A DNA stretch of 64,000 bases from assembly GCA_948144175.1 (NCBI GenBank), contig CANXME010000532.1:2417001-2481000 (forward strand), given 5' to 3'. This document shows positions 32,440-40,824 of the stretch, in pieces. This DNA is from Closterium sp. NIES-65. Lineage: Eukaryota; Streptophyta; Zygnematophyceae; Desmidiales; Closteriaceae. Made by a program: the position numbers and the translations under genes. Position 1 is the stretch's first letter. The number at the start of each line of letters is the position of its first letter. The notes below the pieces were generated by a model. That model was not told the origin of the DNA and did not search any database. It saw nothing but the letters and a program-made list of their open reading frames with translations.

Positions 32440-35400
32440 CACACCACCATCGGACACATTCCTACCCCCATACATGAATGCAAACACGGATGCATGCATG
32501 CAGTCTGGAGCAAACTCAATTTGCCTGATTTCATTTCATCTGCACATGCCTACCCTCGAGCTTACATCTGCATGCATGGATTGCACTCGCGTTTCTTACC
32601 GATGTTGCCCTGGGTGTTTTTTAGAGTTCTCAGAAACATCCTACCGATGTTGCCGTGGGCGATCCTCGCTCTTGGGGTGGAAACTGCGCCTTCATGCTCC
32701 TGCCTGCTGGACTGCCGTGTTGCCAGCGCACGGGTTCTTAACCCCGCATAACATCCACACCCCGCACTAGCTTCTTCTGATTTGTACAGCGCTCTATTTC
32801 CCACCATTGCAGAATGACAAAGCAACCACACGCTCTTCCCCACACGCTCTACCCCACACGCTCTACCCCACACGCTCTACCCCACACGCTCTACCCCACA
32901 CGCTCTACCCCACACGCTCTACCCCACACACTGTACCACACGCACTCTCACCCACACGCTCTACCCCACACACTCTACCCCACACACTATACCCCACACA
33001 CTCGATCCCACACACTCTCCCCCATACACTCTACTCAACACGCTCCACCCCATGCAATTTTTTCCCCACACCCTATCCTGCGCCCAAATCCACGCACAGT
33101 CTCCTGCAGCGCGGGCACAGTCCCTGCCTTACCCCCAGGCGCGCGCACCTTGCCAAAGAGGGCCTTCCACACGGTGCTGTGCACGAACGACAGTGTTGCT
33201 TTGTGAGTCGACTCAAAACACAGTCCAGACTCCCTACCCCAACCCCACGCGCACCGCACCTTGCCAAAGAGGGCCTTCCACACGGTGCTGTGCACGAACG
33301 ACAGAATTCCCAGCACCCGCGTCTCCCGCCTGTTGCCCTGCCACGGGGGAAGAGGCATGCCGCAAGGGGGAGAGAGGGGGCCGGGAGACAGAGAAGAGGG
33401 ATAGGCAAGGCTGTTGTGGGTGGGTGGGTGGGTGGGTGGGTGGGAGAGAATGCAAGCATGAATGATCATTTGGACCGATAGATGGCCAGCACAGCCCATT
33501 ATCAGGCAACGCTTCCGCCTCCTCCCCTGTGCAACCCCTGTAAGCCATTCAACGATCACCCTCTCGCCAGTCACCGTGCCCACCTTTTCTCGCTGCACCA
33601 GCAGCTCTAGCATGCGCAGCCCTATGCCATACCCCAGGTCCTCCAGCCTGCAAGGGCATGTGCGTTGCGTGGGGGGCGTGGGAGGAGGAGGGGAGCGAGG
33701 CAAGGGAAATTGCAAGGAGATGAGTCGGAGGGGAAGGAAGGGGAATTGGGGCAATGGAGGAGGGAAGGAGGGCTGTTGAGGGGAGAGGGAGGGTACAAAA
33801 GTGGGTCGAGAGATTTTCAAAGAGGATGCGGAGAGGTGGAAGGGAGGGTGTGTGTTGTGTTGTTGTAGGTGGTGTAAGTGAAGGGCGAAATGAGGGGTAG
33901 GAGACGGGTGGCAGCAACGAGGGTGTGTGGTGGGTTGCAGATAGTGACCATGCGAGTGGGAAGGAAATGAAGAGAGGTCATGAGACCAAGATGCGCTGGC
34001 ATAAGAAAGAAACAGACAAATGCAGGGGACACCCACAGAGGACACACACAGGGGACACACAGAGAGGGCGTGTTGCCTTGCCTCACATCGAGATGTGATG
34101 TGATGTGATGTGATGTGATGTGATGTGATGTGATGTGATGTGATGTGATGTGATGTGATGTGATGTGAGGTGATGTGAGGTGATGTGAGGTGACTCACTT
34201 CCTCTCAAGCTCTGCGATGTTGTTGACCCGCGTCTGGCTGTACTGCACCATCTCCGAGAAGAGAAACGCCAGCGCACTCAGACTCACCTGCCAGCCACCC
34301 ATGGAGGGCGGTGATGGCCACATGGCACGGGGTGGCATGGCATGGCATGGAATGGTATGGTATGTTATGGTATGTTATGTTATGTTATGTTATGTTATGG
34401 TATGGTATGGTATGGTATGGTATGGTATGGTATGGTATGGTATGGTATGGTATGGTATGGTATGGAGTGAGTGGCATGGGATGGGGCAACAAGCAGTGGT
34501 GGACAGAAAAAAGGAATGGCAACGGAGGAGGGGCGGCACTACTTGAGTCAGAAAGGGTGAGCTAGCTAGAGGCAGATGGAAAAAATCGTCTGTTTAAGGA
34601 CTCGAGAATGGCAGAGCAGGAGCAGCGCAGAAGGGGGCGGGCGGGTGGAAGGTGGGGCGACGGAGAGTGCCAAAAGTGGGTGGGGGAGGAGCAAGGCAGT
34701 GTGAGGTCGGGCGGGGAGAGAAGAGGCGGGGAGAGAAGAGGCGGGGAGAGAAGAGGCGGGGAGAGAAGAGGCGGGGAGAAAAGAGGCGGGGAGAAAAGAG
34801 GCGGGGAGAAAAGAGGCGGGGAGAAAAGAAGCGGGCACATGGATAGGAAGAGGAGAAGAGGCATGAGTAGGAAGAGGGGCGGGCAGCTGCCTACGGCCCA
34901 GTGGCAGGGAAAGGCGATGTGATACACGGATGGAGGTTTTGAGTCAACTCAAAACTCGACTGATCACACAATGGCGAGGAGAGGGTGGCAGGGAAAGGCG
35001 ATGTGATACACGGAAGGAGGTATGCAAGGCGGAAGGGGGAGTGTAAGGGGGAAGGGGGAGTGGGAGGGGGAACGGGGGGTGCGAAGGGAAAGGGAGAGTG
35101 CGAGGGGGAAGGGGAACTGTGAGGGGGAAAGGGGAGTGTGAGGTGGAATGGGGAGTGTGAAGGGGGAAAAAGAAGTGTGCAGGGAAAGGGAGAGGGTGAG
35201 GTGGCAAGGGGAGTGTGAAGGGGAATGGAGAGTGTGAGGGAGAAGGGGGAGTGTGCGGGCGAAGGGGGAGTATGAGGGGAAAGGGGAGTTTGGGGAAAAG
35301 GGAGGGGATGGGCTACAAGCTCGGTTAACAAGTGAGATTTTCTTTTTACTGTGAACGCGGAAAGCTGATGGCAAGCACAGCAAGGGCGGTTAACGGGAGG

Positions 35401-35949
35401 GGGGACGGATGGGGGAGGGGGGGGCGGTATGGCAGTCATTGGGAGGGAGGAGCGTCCATAGCTGTGGAATGCGGTGGAGTGGCGAGATGGGAGGTGGAGA
35501 GGCGAGATGAGAACAGCTCAGTGGTGCAGGCGCCGATACCGCCGTCACTAATCCGTTTGTACTGCCCGCACTGCCGCACTGCACGGAAAGCAATACTGCT
35601 TACCAGTACTGCCCGCCCGGCTGTGCTGCATGTATGGCACCTCCCACCCACTGCCTGAACCGAGCGATTCAATCAATGCGCCGACCGGCAAAAGTGAGAC
35701 CAAACGCGGAGCGCTGAGCGGCAGCGAAAACGGGACTCCGGGATGGGATGGGATGCGACGCCGGGGAGGAGGCGGGAGGGGCGGGGGAGGGGCAGGCGAG
35801 GAGGCGCTTGAACGCGTGGGGCGCGTGAGGTGCGCGAGGTGCGTGGGGCGCGTGAGGTGCGCGAGGCGTACCTCGGACTTGCCGCGGCTCATTGGCCGAT
35901 CCACGATGTTCTGCAGCTGCTTCGGCCGCGACGCGCCTCCGATCATCAT
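30543..35949 (-). CDS. TRAPPC5: TRAPP complex subunit 5 (Trs31 homologue)
   Basis: Eight exons with GT/AG borders and continuous phase: 35949-35872, 34287-34199, 33647-33584, 33337-33260, 32343-32267, 31824-31758, 31356-31249 and 30572-30543. They encode 196 aa, the usual length for plant TRAPPC5. Landmarks are the N-terminal [15 protein letters not shown], then [85 protein letters not shown], and the nine-residue last exon VLAREARLG. It belongs to the Bet3-like fold family and is a core subunit of the TRAPP tether and Rab1/Ypt1 exchange factor at ER-Golgi and Golgi membranes. No conserved segment is missing. Introns hold many tandem repeats, and one holds a partial copy of exon 4 (33145-33193). 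Retrotransposons insert 312 bp beyond the stop and about 370 bp before the start. Confidence 0.95.
31829..32092. repeat. (CACACG)n-type repeat in a TRAPPC5 intron
   Basis: About 260 bp of alternating CACACA and CGCACA units, starting a few bases upstream (gene sense) of the exon at 31824-31758, so it overlaps the region where a polypyrimidine tract would be. Confidence 0.95.
32357..32445. repeat. (AC)n microsatellite in a TRAPPC5 intron
   Basis: Nearly pure AC dinucleotide repeat, about 85 bp, 14 bp upstream (gene sense) of the exon at 32343-32267. Confidence 0.95.
32827..33045. repeat. 14-bp minisatellite in a TRAPPC5 intron
   Basis: Tandem units of CCACACGCTCTACC, well conserved at 32827-32930 and degenerate to about 33045. 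Confidence 0.92.
33145..33304. repeat. Direct duplication around an 18-nt palindrome, TRAPPC5 exon 4
   Basis: Copy 1 (33145-33193) and copy 2 (33256-33304) are the same 49 bp. Copy 2 is the 3' part of exon 4 plus its splice donor. Between them, at 33201-33218, lies TTGTGAGTCGACTCAAAA, one base away from a perfect palindrome. Copy 1 lies in the intron and has lost the 5' part of the exon. Confidence 0.9.
34091..34193. repeat. (TGATG)n pentanucleotide repeat
   Basis: About 20 units, ending with GGTGA variants, directly downstream (gene sense) of the TRAPPC5 exon at 34287-34199. Confidence 0.95.
34325..34465. repeat. (ATGGT)n pentanucleotide repeat
   Basis: ATGGT units with ATGGC and ATGTT variants, about 38 bp upstream (gene sense) of the TRAPPC5 exon at 34287-34199, in the same region as the TGATG array. 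Confidence 0.95.
34716..34832. repeat. 15-bp purine minisatellite in TRAPPC5 intron 1
   Basis: Tandem units of GGCGGGGAGAGAAGA changing midway to GGCGGGGAGAAAAGA. The region from about 35020 to 35310 continues as irregular purine-rich sequence. Confidence 0.92.
34901..35021. repeat. Direct duplication around an 18-nt palindrome, TRAPPC5 intron 1
   Basis: Copies 34901-34937 and 34985-35021 are 37 bp with one mismatch. The palindrome TTTTGAGTCAACTCAAAA occupies 34937-34954 at the right end of copy 1. Confidence 0.9.
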
Positions 35950-36318
35950 CTTGGCGGGCGCGAAAGACGACCGTTGCTCGTGCCGACTACGGCAAGTGTG
36001 CCAGGCTAAGGACGCGGTGCGATGAAGCAGGGAGGAAGGCAGGGTAAGAACGACCCACGGATTCGTCTCTGATCGTTTGTTACACGGCTTCGAATTGTAC
36101 GCGTTTCCAATTTTACTTCGCAGCAGGCTCCAACGCGTACAAAACTGTGCATGAGCTTGCCTCGTAACGGTCTGGTAACAGGCAAAGTAAGGATCCTATA
36201 CTTCATACACTACTGTGCACCTGGCTTGTAATGGGAGAAGGTCGAGGGGGGAGACCTGAATGGGGGGAAAGTGTGCGTGCGTGCAATCGTCCTAACTGGT
36301 TCATTTGTGGGGAGTATG

Positions 36319-36660
36319 TGTTACGTGTGCAATTGAGTGAACGAACGAAAATTGCACTATCGAAGCAAAAGTACAATGAGCGAAGGCATGAGCGAAGGAT
36401 TATATAGCGAAACAATAGTGGTAACGGTAATGGACTGTGGTTGTCGCGCGTCGAGCCTGAGACTGAGGTTGGGAAAATGTCGAAGCGTAGGCCCGGAGCG
36501 CGGGTTACCAGCCGAGCCGTGAGGTCGGGATGCGATGTGCGAAAAAGGCGGGGTGATGAATGATGCGATGGTCGCGAGTGGTAACGGTGCTGACTGAGGT
36601 GCTACAGTGACGTACGCGCTGGGCAGGGACGCGAAGTAAGGAAAAGGGAATTTCCTTACA
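36319..36660 (-). repeat. 3' LTR of the chromovirus
   Basis: 342 bp, matching the 5' LTR except for one T/C difference. Confidence 0.93.
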
Positions 36661-36690
36661 CTACCCCCCCCTCCCCAAGGAGGCCCCTTC

Positions 36691-39600
36691 TTACGAGAGC
36701 GCATGGATATCGCGGAAATTTCGGCTTCGCAGATACTCGGTGAAGACAGGGTGGTTCTCAATTTTATTCAGGGGGACCCAGTTGTCTTCTGTGGGCGTTT
36801 GGTCCTTCCAGCGAATTAGGAACTCGATCCTTCGGGCTCCCCGAGGGTCGCGGACGCGGTGGCTGAGGATTTTGTCAGGGGTGATGAGTGGTTCGGTTGG
36901 GGGACGTGTCATGCTGGCTGGGCGAGTTCGTGGCAATTGGCTCGTGGATGGGATGTAAGGGCGAAGTAGGCTGACGTGGAATGACGGGCTGACGTACCAG
37001 TCAGCGGGGAGGAGGAGGTGGGCGGTGACGGGTGTGATCATGTGGCTGATGCGAAATGGCCCACAATATCGGGGGCGAAGTTTTGGAGTGATGGGCAGGC
37101 GAAGGTTCTGAGTGTCGAGTAAAACGAGGTCGTCGGGCTGATAAGTAACGGGTCTGCGATGTCGATCGGCGTTGCGTTTAGCGATGATGTTTGATTTTTT
37201 TATTGCTTCTGCTGCCCTGGTCCGTGCTGCCTGCAGAATCTCGGTGAACTGTTGTGCTCGTGGGACGGGGTTGTCGGGATTCGGTGTCATGGGTACTGTT
37301 GGGTCCTGTCCGTAATTTAGATAAAACGGCGATTGTTGCGTCGTGGCTGATGGTGCGTTATTGTATGCGAACTCAATGAGTGGCAGTTGCTGTTCCCACG
37401 TATTCGGGTCGTCGCACGTGGCTCGAATCAGCTGCTCCATGGTCCGATTTGTCCGTTCCGTCTGTCCGTCGGTTTCGGGGTGATAGGATGAACTGAACTG
37501 TAAGCGTGTGCCGAACTGCTGCCACAGGTTCCGCCAGAAGTTGCTGGTGAATTTCGTGTCCCTGTCGCTGATGATCGACGCGGGTATCCCGTGCAGTCGT
37601 ACGACGGTGGAGATGAATAGTCGGGCGGTTTCTTCGGCTGTGATGGATTTCCTGCATGCTGCGAAATGAGCCATTTTCGTTAGTCGATCGACGATGACCA
37701 GGATCGCGTCATTCCCACTCGCCCCAGCTGGTAACCCTGTGACGAAGTCCATCGTCACCTGCTGCCAAGCACGTTCTGGCGGCGGGATGGGTTGTAATTG
37801 CCCCGCTGGTCGCTTCCTGCTTGACTTCATGAACTGGCAAGTGGGACACGATGCCACGTGTCGTTGCACATCGGTCAACATTTCTGGCCAGTAGTAGTAC
37901 CGCTGCAGCTGCTGCCGTGTTTTTTCTACCCCGAAATGTCCCGAGGTAACTCCGTCGTGTGCTTCCTGTAACAGTAGTTCCCGCAGTAGCGTGTATCCCG
38001 GTACCCAGATGCGGTCGGTTCCAGTTTTTACGTAATAGACTCCTTTTGCCGCTGCGAATTGCTGTGAGTTGCCTCCTGTAAAGAACGGGTCTGTTTGATA
38101 TCCGTGGGTAAATAGGCCGGTAAGCAGTGGGCTGGTCTGGGCGAGTAGTATCGCGTGGATCTGGGCAGTGGGGCGGGTCAGTGCGTCGGCGATATTCGAT
38201 GCTCCTTTTTTGTATGTGACCGTATAGTGAAAATTCGACTCGAGGAAATCGAGCCATCGAATCTGTCGTGGGTTGAGGTGGGGTTGTGCGCGGAGGTACT
38301 GTAGAGATCGGTGGTCTGTCCGTACTGTCACGTCTGCGCCAGTTAAGTAGCAGCGCCAAACCTTGAATGCATGCACGATCGCGAGCATTTCGCGGTCGTG
38401 TATCGGGTAATTTCGCTCAGGCGGATGTAGTTTGCGTGATTCGTAGGCGATGGGTTGGAGGCCGTTGCCGAAGTCCTGTAACAGTACAGCTCCGATGGCG
38501 ATGTCACTTGCGTCGGTAACCACTTCGAAAGGGCGGTGGGGATCAGCGATACGTAGAACGGGTGGTGAACAGAGGACGTTTTTTAGGGCAGAGAAGGCAG
38601 CATGCTCTTTCTCCCCCCACGTAAAAGTGACCCCCTTACGCAGTAAATCAGTTAGTGGGGCTGTTAAACGTGCCATGTCGGGCACGAACCGTCGAACGTA
38701 ATTAACAAACCCTAAAAAACTCTGCAGTTCCGTGATGTTTGTCGGGGGGCGCCACGCTTTTACCGTATCCAGCTTCTTTGGGTCGATCTCAACCCCAGCC
38801 TCGGAAATGACGTGACCTAAAAACACTAGCCTATCCCTAAAGAACTCGCACTTGGAGCCTTTGGTGAGCAGCCGATGTTCCTCTAAAACCTTAAAAACTG
38901 CTTCAAGATCTGCTAAGTGTTGCTGCTTATCCCGACTGTAAACGAGGATATCGTCGAGGTAAACGATCACGCATTTATCTAAAAGCGGTCTAAACGCCTC
39001 GTTCATGGTCATCTGAAACGTCGCAGGCGCGTTCGTTAACCCGAAAGGCATTACTGTATACTCGAATGACCCGTACCTAGTCCTAAATGCTGTTTTTGCG
39101 CAGTCCGATGGTTCGACCCGAATTTGATGGTAACCTCCCCGTAAATCTATTTTCGAAAAGACACGTGCCGTTCGCAGTTGGTCAATGAGTTCGTCGGCGC
39201 GGGGGATGGGGTATCGCGATTTGACTGTTACTCGGTTAAGCGCTCGGTAGTCGATGCACATGCGAAAACCTCCGTCTTTTTTCGGTGTGAACAGTATGGG
39301 TGCGGCGAACGGTGACGAGCTTGGGCGAATAAACTGCTTCTCTAACAGGTAATCTAACTGCTTCCTTAACTCGTCGAGCTCGGGCTGTGTCAGTCGAAAT
39401 TGCCGCTGTACTGTTGGCTGTGCCCCCGGTTCTAGCTCGATCCTATGGTCGTGCGCTCGCTGAGGTGGCAGTCCCTGTGGTAAATCATCCGGAAATATCC
39501 CCGGGAACCGTTTCAGTAGTGCTTGTAATTCGGTCGGTACGGCTGCTAGCAGTTTCTGTAAATCGTTCTGTTGCTCGTCTTTTTCTACCACTGCGATATC

Positions 39601-40287
39601 CACTGCGTACACGTCAGCTCCAGCAGCGACAGCCCGTTTCATCGCGATGGCGTTGACCTGGACTGTCGAAGATTCGGGTGACCGCCAGCGAGGTAGGACG
39701 ACCCAGTTACCGCTACTTCGCACTGTGCAGCTCCCCGTCGTCCAGTCGATTCGTGGGTTGTACCGTCGCAGCCAATCACGTCCCAGTAAAATGTCGTGCC
39801 CATCCAGCGTCGTTGCGAGCATTTCCTGTGTAAACCCGAAGTTTCCCCCGCAGCAGACTTTTACTCGCTCCACCTTTTCTCGTATGGCCAATGGCGTGCC
39901 GTCGACTAAGCGTGCATCTATCTCAGGTAAACATCGGTAAAGTGTTAACTGTAATTTCCGTGCGGTTGCAGTATTAACTAAACTGTGACTTGCTCCTCCG
40001 TCAATGAAGATTTTTACTGCTGCTCCCTGTATTTTCCCGTAGATCAGTACCGGGCAATCCGTCGCTGTACCCTCCTTATTCATCCGAGCCCGATCGATGG
40101 CGTGAATCGGTACTGTGACTCGGTGAGGGTCGGTGTGGTTGGGCGAGCAGGCAGTCTCGTCAGTAGTTGGCCCAACTTCTACTGACTGCTGGCGTTTCCC
40201 TGCCTCCGAGACTCCTTCCCCTGCTCTGCTCCTCGACGTCTCAGCTCCTCTGGACATTCGCTCTTGCGATGGCCCGGCCGGTTGCAA
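36691..40287 (-). CDS. Chromovirus pol polyprotein
   Basis: An open frame of 1,198 codons, in the -1 frame relative to gag; the true entry is probably by frameshifting near 40194. Protease IFIDGGASHSLV lies near residue 96 (DGGA where D-S/T-G-A is usual). The RT spans about 300-480, with FRMCIDYRALNRVT and YLDD at 443-446. RNase H starts near VTDASDIAIGAVLL (590). Integrase has the zinc-binding HDGVTSGH...CPTC, the catalytic Asp in QVTMDFVTGL, SDRDTKF, and the Glu of HPETDGQTERTNR. The C-terminus carries a chromodomain-like end (IEFLIRWKDQTPTEDNWVP), which in chromoviruses guides integration to modified chromatin. No stop interrupts the frame, and the LTRs are nearly identical, so pol looks functional. 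Confidence 0.95.
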   Translation of the reverse strand: MQPAGPSQERMSRGAETSRSRAGEGVSEAGKRQQSVEVGPTTDETACSPNHTDPHRVTVPIHAIDRARMNKEGTATDCPVLIYGKIQGAAVKIFIDGGASHSLVNTATARKLQLTLYRCLPEIDARLVDGTPLAIREKVERVKVCCGGNFGFTQEMLATTLDGHDILLGRDWLRRYNPRIDWTTGSCTVRSSGNWVVLPRWRSPESSTVQVNAIAMKRAVAAGADVYAVDIAVVEKDEQQNDLQKLLAAVPTELQALLKRFPGIFPDDLPQGLPPQRAHDHRIELEPGAQPTVQRQFRLTQPELDELRKQLDYLLEKQFIRPSSSPFAAPILFTPKKDGGFRMCIDYRALNRVTVKSRYPIPRADELIDQLRTARVFSKIDLRGGYHQIRVEPSDCAKTAFRTRYGSFEYTVMPFGLTNAPATFQMTMNEAFRPLLDKCVIVYLDDILVYSRDKQQHLADLEAVFKVLEEHRLLTKGSKCEFFRDRLVFLGHVISEAGVEIDPKKLDTVKAWRPPTNITELQSFLGFVNYVRRFVPDMARLTAPLTDLLRKGVTFTWGEKEHAAFSALKNVLCSPPVLRIADPHRPFEVVTDASDIAIGAVLLQDFGNGLQPIAYESRKLHPPERNYPIHDREMLAIVHAFKVWRCYLTGADVTVRTDHRSLQYLRAQPHLNPRQIRWLDFLESNFHYTVTYKKGASNIADALTRPTAQIHAILLAQTSPLLTGLFTHGYQTDPFFTGGNSQQFAAAKGVYYVKTGTDRIWVPGYTLLRELLLQEAHDGVTSGHFGVEKTRQQLQRYYYWPEMLTDVQRHVASCPTCQFMKSSRKRPAGQLQPIPPPERAWQQVTMDFVTGLPAGASGNDAILVIVDRLTKMAHFAACRKSITAEETARLFISTVVRLHGIPASIISDRDTKFTSNFWRNLWQQFGTRLQFSSSYHPETDGQTERTNRTMEQLIRATCDDPNTWEQQLPLIEFAYNNAPSATTQQSPFYLNYGQDPTVPMTPNPDNPVPRAQQFTEILQAARTRAAEAIKKSNIIAKRNADRHRRPVTYQPDDLVLLDTQNLRLPITPKLRPRYCGPFRISHMITPVTAHLLLPADWYVSPSFHVSLLRPYIPSTSQLPRTRPASMTRPPTEPLITPDKILSHRVRDPRGARRIEFLIRWKDQTPTEDNWVPLNKIENHPVFTEYLRSRNFRDIHALS
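40159..40200 (-). promoter_or_regulatory. Putative -1 ribosomal frameshift signal in gag/pol
   Basis: On the minus strand the gag frame reads CAG GGA AAC. The heptamer GGGAAAC (40200-40194) is thus in the X XXY YYZ phase required for -1 slippage. After a 7-nt spacer (GCCAGCA), GTCAGTAG (40186-40179) can pair over 8 bp with CTACTGAC (40166-40159), with further TTG/CAA pairing in the loop. The gag stop TAG is inside the first stem strand. The shifted frame continues directly into the 1.2 kilocodon pol frame. Confidence 0.75.
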
Positions 40288-40485
40288 GTAAAGCAGCGCC
40301 CTCTAAATGGCGTGGCAGCTGCATTCGTTGCGACGGCATGTACAGTGGCGTGCTCGATCGGTCCCCGAGGACGATGTCCGAAATAGGACCACGGTCTCGG
40401 TCGGCGTAGGATATCGATTTTCTCGGCGAGCGCGAAGATTTCGTTGAAATTCGATAGCCCGCGTAGCATTATCTCGTGCGATATG

Positions 40486-40618
40486 TGTGAGAATAAGCGA
40501 ACAGGAATGAATGAACTAGCAGTGAAAATGAGTACAAGTAGGAAACCCTAGAATTGTGTACCCCCTATAGGCTAACCCACTGTAGCCTACACAAGCATAA
40601 CATATATAATGTTTGACA
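40486..40618 (-). repeat. 3' LTR of copia C2
   Basis: 133 bp, TGTGAGAATAAG...GTTTGACA. Confidence 0.92.
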
Positions 40619-40824
40619 CACCCCCATAGGCAAAGTGGGGGAGAACAAGGGGTCACAAGACCAGTCAAGCAAAGCAAAGCAAGCTCAGGGTGGATCACAA
40701 AGTCACCACACAGTCCGAGCACAAGAGCAGGGCCAGAGGCCAGTTCACATGCAGGAGTACAGACATATATATAAAACTAGACAAGCAAGAGCAGGTATAT
40801 ATATATGTCACAATACAAGTGAAG

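Noticed and set aside
32827-33045. CRISPR-like regularly spaced array
   Set aside because: The 14-bp units are directly adjacent, with no unique spacers, and lie in a eukaryotic intron; it is a minisatellite.
36006-36318. Promoter elements for TRAPPC5
   Set aside because: No TATA-like or other motif stood out upstream of 35949, so nothing was annotated.
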